From positions 1-64,000 of the forward strand of contig JAEZQK010000079.1 in NCBI GenBank assembly GCA_023413135.1: DNA of 64,000 bases. The letters are read 5' to 3'. Position numbers and translations under genes: made by a program. The DNA is from Bacillota bacterium. GTDB lineage: Bacteria > Bacillota > Clostridia > Christensenellales > Aristaeellaceae. Positions 1 through 8,586 of this stretch are shown piece by piece; within the stretch, counting starts at the first letter, position 1; every line of letters begins with the position of its first letter. The notes below the pieces were generated by a model. It made no database searches, had not been told where the DNA came from, and saw only the letters and a program-made list of their open reading frames with translations.

Positions 1-720
1 GGTGATACTGGCCCCACTGGTCCGACAGGCGACACAGGTCCGACTGGTCCAACTGGCCCCACGGGTGACACCGGTCCCACTGGTCCGACGGGTGATACCG
101 GACCCACTGGTCCGACAGGTGATACCGGTCCCACGGGCCCGACCGGTGACACTGGTCCAACTGGCCCTACGGGAGACACCGGCCCAACGGGTGATACCGG
201 TCCCACCGGTCCGACAGGCGATACTGGCCCTATAGTAACAACAGAAGGCTTTTCTGCTTTCCTGCCTGCGGTAGCCACCGCGACCAGCACACAATTGGCC
301 GGCTGGACCGTAACTGCCCCTTATTACGACAGCGCCAGCTTCGATGAAGTAACAGGCAACTATACCGTTCCTGTAACGGGCGTGTATTCCATTGAAGCCA
401 CCATCAATTATTCGACGACCGCTGCCGTTACGATCAACTTGGGCGCCGGCATTGATCCCGGATTTGTTGTCCGGAGAACTTCGCCAGTCGTAACCGATCT
501 GATCAGCGGCCTGTTCCCGCTGCTGAATGTCGACGTTTTACTGGTGCTGACACTAAGAGCCATCCTGGGCAACGGCACCGTAACCTTGGCAGGCCAGGTA
601 CAACTGGACGCGGGCGACGTTATTGGCCTCTTCTATGAGGCAAACGGCCTGACCATCCCGCTGGATCTTGGCGGCGCGGGCGATCCGGGCATCGTCTGGT
701 CCATCATCCGCTTGGTATGA
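1..720 (+). CDS. Collagen-like surface protein (5' truncated)
   Basis: The open frame enters from the window edge in frame 1, so the start is missing. About 75 residues of Gly-X-Y collagen triplets, mostly GDT and GPT, are followed by a C-terminal domain of about 160 residues from 'EGFSAFLP'. That domain is about 80% identical by eye to the C-terminus of the next gene and looks like a C1q/TNF-type jelly-roll head, as in BclA-type exosporium proteins (inference from architecture). Such proteins form trimeric, often O-glycosylated filaments on spore or cell surfaces. A hairpin terminator follows the TGA. The product could equally belong to a vegetative surface layer. Confidence 0.85.
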   Translation, partial: GDTGPTGPTGDTGPTGPTGPTGDTGPTGPTGDTGPTGPTGDTGPTGPTGDTGPTGPTGDTGPTGDTGPTGPTGDTGPIVTTEGFSAFLPAVATATSTQLAGWTVTAPYYDSASFDEVTGNYTVPVTGVYSIEATINYSTTAAVTINLGAGIDPGFVVRRTSPVVTDLISGLFPLLNVDVLLVLTLRAILGNGTVTLAGQVQLDAGDVIGLFYEANGLTIPLDLGGAGDPGIVWSIIRLV

Positions 721-756
721 TGATGCGCAAGCACACGAAATTTGTATAATCGTTTG

Positions 757-793
757 GCCGGGAAAGCAGTTTATTGCCTTCCCGGCTTTATTA
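757..793 (+). terminator. Intrinsic terminator after first collagen-like gene
   Basis: An 8-bp stem, GCCGGGAA (757-764) with TTCCCGGC (779-786), is followed by a T-rich tail (TTTATTATT). It lies 37 bp after the stop codon. Confidence 0.75.
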
Positions 794-801
794 TTGAACC
801 G

Positions 802-861
802 GGTGGCAGACGTTTCCGCTTCGACATATCATTAAATTGGTGAGTGGGAATATGAACATAG
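802..861 (+). repeat. Duplicated 60-bp leader element, copy 1
   Basis: This block from GGTGGCAGAC to CATAG recurs at 3450-3510 with few differences. Each copy lies directly after a hairpin terminator and directly before a ribosome site. It therefore probably carries the promoter of the following gene. Both copies contain CATATCAT, which loosely fits the -10 of mother-cell sporulation sigma factors, but I cannot place a convincing -35. Confidence 0.6.
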
Positions 862-878
862 CCGCTAAGGGGATTCGT

Positions 879-3389
879 ATGAGTAATATAGCATTGCAGA
901 TAGAACGCTACATAGCCGGTTCGACGGCTGTCGGAAACAACATCATTTTCGACACAACAGTCTATTCTGCCGGGAATATAAGCTATAACAATATAACGGG
1001 TGTGATCACCTTCAACGAGCCGGGAAGGTATGTGTTCAATTGGTGGGTGGCAACCCAAACTGCTCAAAATATCGGCGGGGTTGTATTTGCCCTATCCTCA
1101 TCTCAGGGGGATTTCCTGCAAGGCGCTTCTCCAAGCAAAACTGGGGAAGTAGTGGGCATTGGCATTATCGAAATTGCTGCCGCTCCGGCAACCGTTTCGC
1201 TGGTGAATGCAGGCGCAAGCACTGTGTTTTATTCTTCCACCGCTCCGCTGACAGCCGTCCTGACTGTTGTGGAAGACAATATTGTCGGCATCATTGGTGA
1301 TACAGGCCCTACCGGTCCGACAGGTCCCACTGGTGATACAGGCTCCACGGGTGACACAGGACCGACAGGCGATACCGGTCCTATGGGTGACACAGGACTG
1401 ACAGGCGATACCGGTCCTATGGGTGACACAGGTCCCATAGGTGACACGGGTCCTACGGGCGATACAGGCCCCACCGGTGACACAGGTTCCATGGGTGACA
1501 CGGGTCCTGTGGGCGATACAGGCTCCACCGGTGACACAGGTCCCACGGGTGACACGGGCCCTACGGGCGTTACAGGTCTCACGGGTGACACAGGTCCCAC
1601 GGGCGATACCGGGTCTACGGGCAATACCGGGTCTACGGGCGATACAGGTCCCACAGGCGACACAGGTCCCACAGGCGACACAGGCCCTACGGGCGACACG
1701 GGCCCCACCGGTGACACAGGTCCCATGGGTGATACGGGTCCAACCGGCGACACGGGACCCACCGGTGACACAGGTCCCACCGGAGACACAGGTCCCACCG
1801 GAGACACAGGCCCCACCGGTGTCACGGGTCCCATCGGTGACACAGGTCCCACCGGTGACACAGGTTCCACAGGCGACACGGGTCCTATCGGTGACACAGG
1901 TCCCACCGGTGACACAGGTTCCACAGGCGACACGGGTCCCATCGGTGAAATGGGTCCCACCGGTGACACAGGTCCCACAGGCGATACAGGTCCCACGGGC
2001 GATACGGGTTCCACCGGTGACACAGGTCCCGCCGGTGATACAGGTCCCACCGGTGACGCAGGTTCCATAGGCGACACAGGTCCCAGGGGTGACACAGGTT
2101 CCACGGGTGACACAGGTCCCACGGGTGACACAGGTCCCACAGGTGACACAGGTTCCACCGGTGACATAGGTCCCATCGGTGACACAGGTTCCACCGGTGA
2201 CACAGGTCCCACGGGTGATACAGGTCCCATCGGTGACACAGGTTCCACCGGTGACACGGGTCTGACGGGCGACACGGGTCCGACGGGCGACACGGGCCTC
2301 ACGGGCGACACAGGTCCCACGGGCGACACAGGTCTCACGGGTGACACAGGTCCCACCGGTGACGCAGGTCCCACCGGTGACACAGGTCCCATAGGTGACA
2401 CGGGTCCCACCGGTGACGCAGGTCCCACCGGTGACACAGGTCCCACTGGTGACGCGGGCCCGACGGGCGACACGGGTCCGACGGGTGATACGGGCCTCAC
2501 GGGCGACACAGGCCCTATGGGCGATACGGGTCCCACGGGCGACACGGGTCCCACCGGTGACACAGGTCCCACGGGCGACACAGGTCCCGCCGGTGACACA
2601 GGTTCAACAGGCGACACGGGTCCCACCGGCGACACGGGACCCACAGGCGACACGGGTCCCACAGGCGGCACGGGTCTCACAGGCGACACGGGTCCCACCG
2701 GCGACACGGGTCCGACAGGCGACACAGGTCCCACGGGCGACACGGGTCCCACCGGCGACACGGGTCTCACCGGTGACACAGGTCCCACCGGCGACACGGG
2801 TCCCACCGGTGATACAGGTCCTACGGGCGACACGGGTCCCACCGGTGATACTGGTCCCACGGGCGATACTGGTACCACTGGGGATACAGGCCCAGCCGGA
2901 CCTTTGGTAACGTCGGAAGGTTTCTCGGCTTTCCTACCCACCCTATCTACCGCCGCCAGCACGCAATTGACCGGCTGGACGGTAACCTCACCATATTATG
3001 ATAGTGCCACCTTTAATGAAGTAACAGGAAACTATACCATCCCGACAACAGGCGTATACGCCGTAGAGGCAACTATCAATTATTCAACAATAGCTGCTAT
3101 CACGGTTTCCCTGGGGGCAGGTATCAATCCAGCTTTTGTTGTGCGCAGAACCTCACCCGTTGCAACCGACCTTATCAGTGGATTGTTCCCGATACTGAAT
3201 GTAAACGTGGTGCTGCTAACTTTGCGTGCAATATTGGGCAGCGGTACCGTAACGCTTGCTGGCCATGTGGAATTGACGGCAGGCGATATTGTTGGCCTTT
3301 TCTACGAAGCCGATGGCTTGACTGTCCCACTGGATCTTGGCGGTGCAGGAGCACCGGGCATCGTCTGGTCTATGGTCCGTTTGGCCTGA
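879..3389 (+). CDS. Collagen-like surface protein with N- and C-terminal jelly-roll-like domains
   Basis: The protein has 836 residues from ATG 879, chosen because AAGGGG (867-872) sits 6 bp upstream; in-frame ATGs at 837 and 852 lack this spacing. Residues 1-140 form a beta-rich domain. About 530 residues of almost uninterrupted Gly-X-Y triplets follow, dominated by GDT-GPT/GST/GPM/GPI. The last 165 residues are a second beta-rich head matching the preceding gene. The Thr-rich triplets are typical of heavily O-glycosylated bacterial collagens such as BclA. There is no obvious signal peptide or LPXTG anchor, which suits a spore-surface protein made in the mother cell (inference). Two glycosyltransferases lie downstream. 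Repeat number may be mis-assembled. Confidence 0.88.
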   Translation: MSNIALQIERYIAGSTAVGNNIIFDTTVYSAGNISYNNITGVITFNEPGRYVFNWWVATQTAQNIGGVVFALSSSQGDFLQGASPSKTGEVVGIGIIEIAAAPATVSLVNAGASTVFYSSTAPLTAVLTVVEDNIVGIIGDTGPTGPTGPTGDTGSTGDTGPTGDTGPMGDTGLTGDTGPMGDTGPIGDTGPTGDTGPTGDTGSMGDTGPVGDTGSTGDTGPTGDTGPTGVTGLTGDTGPTGDTGSTGNTGSTGDTGPTGDTGPTGDTGPTGDTGPTGDTGPMGDTGPTGDTGPTGDTGPTGDTGPTGDTGPTGVTGPIGDTGPTGDTGSTGDTGPIGDTGPTGDTGSTGDTGPIGEMGPTGDTGPTGDTGPTGDTGSTGDTGPAGDTGPTGDAGSIGDTGPRGDTGSTGDTGPTGDTGPTGDTGSTGDIGPIGDTGSTGDTGPTGDTGPIGDTGSTGDTGLTGDTGPTGDTGLTGDTGPTGDTGLTGDTGPTGDAGPTGDTGPIGDTGPTGDAGPTGDTGPTGDAGPTGDTGPTGDTGLTGDTGPMGDTGPTGDTGPTGDTGPTGDTGPAGDTGSTGDTGPTGDTGPTGDTGPTGGTGLTGDTGPTGDTGPTGDTGPTGDTGPTGDTGLTGDTGPTGDTGPTGDTGPTGDTGPTGDTGPTGDTGTTGDTGPAGPLVTSEGFSAFLPTLSTAASTQLTGWTVTSPYYDSATFNEVTGNYTIPTTGVYAVEATINYSTIAAITVSLGAGINPAFVVRRTSPVATDLISGLFPILNVNVVLLTLRAILGSGTVTLAGHVELTAGDIVGLFYEADGLTVPLDLGGAGAPGIVWSMVRLA

Positions 3390-3412
3390 TAAGAAAAGCA
3401 ATTACACATTAT

Positions 3413-3440
3413 GCCGGGAAAGCGCGCTTTCCCGGCTTTG
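3413..3440 (+). terminator. Intrinsic terminator after second collagen-like gene
   Basis: A 10-bp stem GCCGGGAAAG (3413-3422) / CTTTCCCGGC (3427-3436) with a 4-base loop is followed by TTTG. The short T-run makes it moderate in strength. The arms echo the terminator at 757-786, so terminator and leader were duplicated together. Confidence 0.65.
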
Positions 3441-3449
3441 TTACGGGCC

Positions 3450-3510
3450 GGTGGCAGACATTTCCGCTTCAACATATCATGATATTGGTGAATGAAATTA
3501 TACTGCATAG
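3450..3510 (+). repeat. Duplicated 60-bp leader element, copy 2
   Basis: Second copy of the block at 802-861, with GGTGGCAGAC, TTTCCGCTTC, ACATATCAT and TTGGTGA conserved in order. It precedes the first glycosyltransferase gene, so the collagen gene and the glycosyltransferase probably share the same transcriptional control. Confidence 0.6.
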
Positions 3511-3520
3511 GAGCCTTTTG

Positions 3521-4606
3521 ATGAGCCGCTATAAGATTTGCGTTTACGCAATATGCAAGAATGAAGAACAGTTTGTGGACCGCTGGATGGATGCCGTGAG
3601 CGAGGCAGACATGGTGGTGGTTTTGGATACGGGTTCCACCGACGCGACGGCGGAAAAACTTCGGGCCCGGGGAGCCATGGTATACGCGCAGACTATATCT
3701 CCCTGGCGCTTTGACACGGCCAGGAACATCGCTATGGACCACATCCCGGAGGATTTTGATATCTGCGTTTCCAATGACCTGGATGAGGTCTTTGAAGCGG
3801 GATGGCGCGAGAAGCTGGAGGATTCGTGGCAGTCTGAGCACACCCGCGCCCGGTATCTTTTTGTCTGGAGCCACCATGCCGATGGATCCATTGAGAAGCA
3901 ATACCCCATGGAAAAGATACACCGGCGCAGAGACTTCCGATGGGTGCACCCCGTTCATGAAATACTGCAATATAATGGCCCGGATCCTGAGTCCATCGTC
4001 TGGGTGAATGGGATGGTACTCCATCATTATCCGGATCTTTCAAAACCCCGGGCGCAATACCTGCCCCTTTTGGAGCTGTCTGCCAAGGAGAACCCGGAGG
4101 ATGACAGGACCATCTTCTGGCTGGGCAGAGAGTATATGTACCATGGCATGCATGATGAGTGTATTGCGACGCTCAAACGCCATTTAAATCTTCCTTCCGC
4201 CCAGTGGGATGTGGAGCGGTGTGCCTCCATGCGCTTCATCTCCAAAAGTTATCAGGCCAAGGGGGATATGAAGCAGGCGCAGATATGGCTTTACCGGGCG
4301 ATTGCCGAGTGCCCGTATATCAGGGAGCCCTACCATCAGATGGCCCGGCTGGGTTATGTTACGGGTGACTGGCCGCTTACGATGCTGATGACGGAAAAGG
4401 CGCTGGCTATTTGGGACAAGGCGGGGGGATACCTGCAAGAACCTGCGTGCTGGGGCTACAGCCTGTATGATCTGGCGGCCATCGCCAATTACCGGCTGGG
4501 ACTGTATCAGAAATCCCATGATTACGCCGTGAAGGCCATTGAGATGGAACCGAACGATCAGCGGCTAAAAAACAACCTTACGCTGATAGACGCAAAACTT
4601 AACTAA
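3521..4606 (+). CDS. GT2 glycosyltransferase with C-terminal TPR-like helices
   Basis: The 361-residue protein starts at ATG 3521, 7-8 bp after ATAGGAG; an upstream ATG at 3479 lies inside the duplicated leader. The N-terminus 'KICVYAICKNEE' is the nucleotide-sugar binding strand of GT-A fold family 2 enzymes. 'DTGSTD' follows, and 'NDLDE' supplies the metal-binding acidic motif. Residues from about 190 to the end are helical repeats resembling TPRs, as in protein-modifying glycosyltransferases. The position beside Thr-rich collagens suggests it glycosylates them (inference). It is a close paralog of the next gene. Sugar donor and acceptor cannot be told from sequence. Confidence 0.88.
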   Translation: MSRYKICVYAICKNEEQFVDRWMDAVSEADMVVVLDTGSTDATAEKLRARGAMVYAQTISPWRFDTARNIAMDHIPEDFDICVSNDLDEVFEAGWREKLEDSWQSEHTRARYLFVWSHHADGSIEKQYPMEKIHRRRDFRWVHPVHEILQYNGPDPESIVWVNGMVLHHYPDLSKPRAQYLPLLELSAKENPEDDRTIFWLGREYMYHGMHDECIATLKRHLNLPSAQWDVERCASMRFISKSYQAKGDMKQAQIWLYRAIAECPYIREPYHQMARLGYVTGDWPLTMLMTEKALAIWDKAGGYLQEPACWGYSLYDLAAIANYRLGLYQKSHDYAVKAIEMEPNDQRLKNNLTLIDAKLN

Positions 4607-4620
4607 TACTATTTCAAAAC

Positions 4621-4749
4621 CTTAACGCTCCGATGCCACGGATCTTTTCGCGCATTACTTCGTCGACTTCCGCTCCACGTAGCGCTGCTACGTGTCGCTC
4701 CGTCTCCTTGTACTGCGTGAAAATCTCTCGCGGCATCAAAGCATTAATG
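4621..4749. repeat. MITE-like imperfect palindrome
   Basis: Almost the whole 130-bp gap between the two glycosyltransferase genes folds on itself. The left part from TTAACGCTCCGATGCC pairs with the right part ending GGCATCAAAGCATTAA. The centre is a perfect 8-bp inverted repeat CACGTAGC (4676-4683) / GCTACGTG (4687-4694). Both strands are open, and the minus strand reads as a peptide ending in 'EKIRGIGALRF'. I interpret it as a non-autonomous interspersed element, not a gene. No second copy is seen in this window. Confidence 0.6.
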
Positions 4750-4781
4750 TTTTTCAATAGTACAAAGCAGAGGATATGTAT

Positions 4782-5873
4782 ATGGCTGGATTCAAGATTT
4801 GCGTATATGCCATTTGCAAAAATGAAGAAAAATATGTGGACCGGTGGATGGACTCCATGGGTGAAGCCGATATGGTCGTGGTGACGGACACGGGTTCCAC
4901 GGATCAAACGGTGGAAAAGCTGCGCGCGCGAGGTGCCGTGGTTTATATTGACGAGGTGAAGCCCTGGCGTTTTGACGTGGCGCGCAACCTTTCCTTAGAG
5001 AACTTGCCCGACGATGCGGATATCTGCGTATGTACCGATCTGGATGAGCTGTTTGAACCGGGGTGGCGGGAACGTTTGGAAAAAGCCTGGACGCCTGAAA
5101 CGAGGCAGGCAAAATATATCTATAACTGGAGCCTGAAGGAGGACGGCACGCCATACGTGCAGATGCACTATGCCAAGGTGCATTCCCGTCAGGGCTTTGT
5201 GTGGCGCGACCCTGTTCATGAGTGGCTGAGCTTCGTGGGGGAAGGGGCCAAGAATACCGTTTTTGTGGAAGGGATGGTATTGAACCATTACCCGGATGCC
5301 GCAAAATCCAGAGGGTCATACCTGCCTTTATTGGAACTGGGGGTAGCCGAAAACCCAAAAAGTGACCGCCTTCGGTACTATTTGGGCAGAGAGTATATGT
5401 ACAAGGGCGAGTGGCAAAAGTGCGTCGATACTTTGAAGGAATATTTGAAGCTGCCCAGCGCCACCTGGAACGAAGAGCGCTGCGCCGCCATGCGCTGGAT
5501 TGCCAAATCCTATCATCAGCTTAAGAACGTAAGGGAGGCTTACTCCTGGTATTTGCGGGCCGTGGCGGAAGCGCCCCATATGCGCGACCCTTATGTGGAA
5601 TGTGCCAAAATGGCCTATCAGCTTTCTGATTGGCCCATGGCGTTTTTCATGGCCGAGGAAGCGCTCAAGATCAAGGAAAGGTCCAGGACGTATGTGAACA
5701 TGGGCTATTCCTGGGACTATACGCCCAGCGATCTGGCGGCCATTGCATCCTACCGGCTGGGCATGTATGAACGCGCTTTATGCCATGCAAAAGCGGCGCT
5801 GGAACTAAGCCCGGAGGACGAGCGGCTGAAAAACAATGTAAAACTCATAGAGGAGAAATGTGTGCATCGGTAA
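4782..5873 (+). CDS. GT2 glycosyltransferase with C-terminal TPR-like helices (paralog)
   Basis: The 363-residue protein starts at ATG 4782, 8 bp after AGAGG (4769-4773); ATG 4776 is too close to that site. It parallels its upstream neighbour along its length: 'KICVYAICKNEE', 'DTGSTD', the acidic 'TDLDE' motif, 'NHYPD', 'GREYMY' and the helical repeat tail. Two tandem copies suggest different linkages or acceptors, for example successive sugars on the collagen-like proteins (inference). The gap to the first copy holds the palindromic element, so the genes may be separately transcribed. The stop is followed at once by the promoter of a non-coding RNA. Confidence 0.88.
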   Translation: MAGFKICVYAICKNEEKYVDRWMDSMGEADMVVVTDTGSTDQTVEKLRARGAVVYIDEVKPWRFDVARNLSLENLPDDADICVCTDLDELFEPGWRERLEKAWTPETRQAKYIYNWSLKEDGTPYVQMHYAKVHSRQGFVWRDPVHEWLSFVGEGAKNTVFVEGMVLNHYPDAAKSRGSYLPLLELGVAENPKSDRLRYYLGREYMYKGEWQKCVDTLKEYLKLPSATWNEERCAAMRWIAKSYHQLKNVREAYSWYLRAVAEAPHMRDPYVECAKMAYQLSDWPMAFFMAEEALKIKERSRTYVNMGYSWDYTPSDLAAIASYRLGMYERALCHAKAALELSPEDERLKNNVKLIEEKCVHR

Positions 5874-5890
5874 TTTTTTTTGACAGGGTC

Positions 5891-5919
5891 TTGACAATTA
5901 CACCACAGAATGGTAACAT
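5891..5919 (+). promoter_or_regulatory. Sigma-A promoter of structured RNA
   Basis: A consensus -35 TTGACA (5891-5896), a 17-bp spacer and TAACAT (5914-5919) predict a start near 5926, 18 bp after the preceding stop codon. Confidence 0.8.
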
Positions 5920-5925
5920 GCTTAC

Positions 5926-6231
5926 TGCTGGTAAAAACACGGCGCGCTCAAAATTATGAAGAGAAAGGAGGCACGGGCTCAATGACAATCAGATTTGCAA
6001 TTGTAATGGCAGGTGGTAGCGGTTTTGCAACCCGATTGGCAAACAGAGATCGTGTCTCTGCTTTGAATAACTTCATAATGGGCGCCTAGTGCTAAAAGAC
6101 GTGGGATGACGAAGCACTCGGTGCTAGAGTCTGACCACGCCATGATTGTCATCGAAATAGCGGAATATCCATGATCTATGGATATGTGCGAGCTTTTTCA
6201 CGGCGGGGTTGAGAAAATCCCGCCGTTTTTG
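5926..6231 (+). ncRNA. Structured RNA with predicted pseudoknot; orphan ncRNA or leader of the ABC operon
   Basis: The region between a consensus promoter and an intrinsic terminator has no credible reading frame but strong self-complementarity. ATTATGAAG (5953-5961) pairs with CTTCATAAT (6071-6079), and ATGACAATCA (5982-5991) with TGATTGTCAT (6143-6152). The two helices interleave, so together they form a pseudoknot. Local hairpins include CAGAGA/TCTCTG (6044-6060), GCAC/GTGC (6114-6124), CGTGG/CCACG (6100-6139) and a perfect 8-bp hairpin at 6165-6185. The structured core is about 200 nt. Size, host group and pseudoknot recall the raiA-motif RNA, but I cannot confirm the family. The terminator ends about 45 bp before the ABC gene start, so a riboswitch-like role is also possible. 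Confidence 0.65.
6200..6231 (+). terminator. Intrinsic terminator between structured RNA and ABC operon
   Basis: ACGGCGGG (6200-6207) pairs with CCCGCCGT (6219-6226) and is followed by TTTTT. It is GC-rich with a clean T-run. Confidence 0.85.
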
Positions 6232-6275
6232 TATGCAAAAAGCCATCCAGGCAGACCATGTAAGGAGAAAACGCC

Positions 6276-8537
6276 ATGAAAACCCACATTCCCGAGTACA
6301 TGCTATCCGCCTTTGAGGCTCAGGGCATCGACACACGCAGGCTGCTTTACGCCATTCATACCGATATGGCGCCGGATGGCAGCCACGCGGATACCTATGC
6401 TGCCCTGGACAATGATCACTTGTATGTTCTTTATGGCTTGGAAAAGGTGGTCAAGGTTACCGGAGCCCGGCGCATCGTATCCGCCTATGAGCTCCACAGC
6501 ATGGATACGTTTGTGCTCAAAGACCTTGGAGAACTGAATTGCGAAAGGCTGTTATCCACCGGGCGGCTGTTCAGTGAAAAGGACGGGGAAGCTGCTATCC
6601 TCATGCTGTTCTCCGTCGGATACCTTTCCTATGTGGAGCGGCTGATCAAGGCCATCAAGAACATCCGCGAAGAAGTAGACCCGCTGACGGAGATCCTGGT
6701 GGACGAGGAGCTTTTCTGCGAAAAGTGCGGCACCCGGTATCCTGAGCCCGAGCGCAAGCTTTGTCCCAAGTGCATGGACAAAAGGTCCATCACCATGCGG
6801 CTGATGGGATTCTTCAAAAATTACTGGCGCAAAGTACTTGTCATTTTTGTGGTCATGCTGGGGAGCACGGCCTTCTCCATCCTTACGCCGTATGTCAGCA
6901 CCAAGCTGCTCTTTGATGATGTGCTGGTGGAAAGCGGAAAGTATTACGGTATGGTGCTGGGCATCGTGGTTGTGATCTTCCTGGTCCGGGCTATCGGTGT
7001 AGGCATGAACATGCTGTATTCCTATGTGCTGTCCCGCACCGTGCCCTGGATCGTATATGATTTAAAGGTGAAGATCTTCGAGGCCATGCAGCGGCTGTCT
7101 GTGGGCTTTTACACCTCCAAGCGCACCGGCGCTCTGATGAACCGCGTCAACAAGGATGCCACCAACATCTATTGGTTCTTTGTGGATGGGCTGCCCTATG
7201 TGATCGTCAACGTGCTGACATTTGCCGGCGTTGTCACGCTCATGTGCCTTTTAAACCCGACGCTGGCGGCCATCTGTCTGATTGTGATGCCGGTTGCGAT
7301 ATTGATGTTCCGGATTCTGTGGAGCATTTTCCGCCGCTTTCACCACAAGAACTGGGTGTACGGCTCGCAGTTGAACGCCATGGTATCCGATTCCGTCAAC
7401 GGCCAGCGGGTGATCAAGGCTTTTGCCCGTGAGGATGACGAAACCTCCCGTTTTATGGATGTGGGCAACAAGCAGGCCGGTGTGGATGCCGCTTCGCTGA
7501 ATGTGGGCTTTACGGCCTTCCCGCTGATTTATCTGTTCATGTTCTTGGGCCAGGTGGCTATTACCATTGTGGGGGGCATGATGGTGATAAGGCAGGAAAT
7601 CACCTTGGGAACACTGCTCACCTTCATCGCTTACCTGCAAATGCTCTACGGCCCCCTGGAGTTCATGTCCTGGGTATCTAACTGGTGGGCCCGCTGCGTG
7701 GATGCAGCCCAGCGTGTATTTGAGATCATCGACGCCAAGCCCGATGTGGCTGAACCTGAAAATCCTGTCGTCATGGATGACTTCAATGGCCGCATCGATG
7801 TGAGCAACGTATGGTTTGAGTATGACCCGGCAACCCCTATTTTGAAGGGCATCGATCTTCATGTGGAGGCAGGCAAAATGCTGGGCATCGTAGGCAAGAC
7901 CGGCGCCGGCAAATCCACCTTGGCCAACCTGATCGCAAGGCTGTACGACGTAAACCAGGGCAGCATCAAGATCGACGGGGTGGATGTACGGCAGCTTTCC
8001 CTGAAAATGCTGCGCAGCAGCATCGGCATCGTATCCCAGGACATTTACCTGTTCATAGGCACCATCGCCGACAACATCCGCTATGCCAACCCCAAGGCCA
8101 CCATTGAGGATGTGATCAGGGCAGCCAAGGCCGCTTCCGCCCATGACTTCATCATGAACCTCCCCGATGGATATGAAACCAGGGTTGGCGCCGGCGGGCA
8201 GGACCTTTCCGGCGGTGAAAAGCAGCGGCTGTCCATCGCCCGCACCATCATCCAGAACCCGAAGATTCTGATCCTGGACGAAGCTACCGCGGCCATGGAC
8301 ACCGAGACGGAAGGCAATATCCAAAAGGCATTGTCCAAGCTGCAAAAAGGGCGCACCACCATTTCCATTGCCCATCGCCTGTCCACCCTTAGGGACGCCG
8401 ACAGCCTGGCGGTTATCAGCGAGGGCAAGGTGGTGGAAAGCGGTACCCATGCGGAGCTCATCGCCAAGAAGGGCGAATACTACAAACTGTACAACATTCA
8501 AATGGAGGGACTGAAGGTAATCAGCATGGAAGCGTGA
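6276..8537 (+). CDS. ABC transporter, fused permease/ATPase with zinc ribbon (cyanophycin-associated type)
   Basis: The 753-residue half-transporter begins at ATG 6276 behind TAAGGAG. Residues 1-145 are a soluble domain. A four-cysteine zinc ribbon (C148, C151, C163, C166) follows, then a type-1 exporter membrane domain (about 180-480) and an ATPase with Walker A at 540-548 (GKTGAGKST), signature LSGGEKQ, Walker B ILILDEAT and an H-loop histidine. The order ABC/DUF1854/ABC matches transporters annotated as associated with cyanophycin metabolism. No cyanophycin synthetase lies in this window, so the substrate is unknown. It probably works as a heterodimer with the product of 9184-11346. Confidence 0.87.
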   Translation: MKTHIPEYMLSAFEAQGIDTRRLLYAIHTDMAPDGSHADTYAALDNDHLYVLYGLEKVVKVTGARRIVSAYELHSMDTFVLKDLGELNCERLLSTGRLFSEKDGEAAILMLFSVGYLSYVERLIKAIKNIREEVDPLTEILVDEELFCEKCGTRYPEPERKLCPKCMDKRSITMRLMGFFKNYWRKVLVIFVVMLGSTAFSILTPYVSTKLLFDDVLVESGKYYGMVLGIVVVIFLVRAIGVGMNMLYSYVLSRTVPWIVYDLKVKIFEAMQRLSVGFYTSKRTGALMNRVNKDATNIYWFFVDGLPYVIVNVLTFAGVVTLMCLLNPTLAAICLIVMPVAILMFRILWSIFRRFHHKNWVYGSQLNAMVSDSVNGQRVIKAFAREDDETSRFMDVGNKQAGVDAASLNVGFTAFPLIYLFMFLGQVAITIVGGMMVIRQEITLGTLLTFIAYLQMLYGPLEFMSWVSNWWARCVDAAQRVFEIIDAKPDVAEPENPVVMDDFNGRIDVSNVWFEYDPATPILKGIDLHVEAGKMLGIVGKTGAGKSTLANLIARLYDVNQGSIKIDGVDVRQLSLKMLRSSIGIVSQDIYLFIGTIADNIRYANPKATIEDVIRAAKAASAHDFIMNLPDGYETRVGAGGQDLSGGEKQRLSIARTIIQNPKILILDEATAAMDTETEGNIQKALSKLQKGRTTISIAHRLSTLRDADSLAVISEGKVVESGTHAELIAKKGEYYKLYNIQMEGLKVISMEA

Positions 8538-8586
8538 TTCCATGCCTTCTCCCCGCCATTTGCTAAAAATGTGGAGGATATTTCGT

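Noticed and set aside
1300..2900. CRISPR-like regular repeats
   Set aside because: The period is that of collagen codons (9 and 18 bp) with synonymous drift, without unique spacers or cas genes.
1229..2962. 577-residue minus-strand reading frame rich in Pro and Val
   Set aside because: It is the exact antisense of the Gly-X-Y repeats; the codon periodicity keeps that strand open. No ribosome site or domain is present.
3302..4027. 241-residue minus-strand frame
   Set aside because: Antisense of the collagen 3' end and the GT2 gene, without a start context.
4614..4907. 97-residue minus-strand small protein
   Set aside because: It runs through the palindromic element and into antisense of the glycosyltransferase gene; better explained as a repeat.
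5981..6100. Short peptide gene starting at ATG 5982
   Set aside because: The ATG lies inside a perfect helix of the structured RNA and the frame is short and unremarkable.
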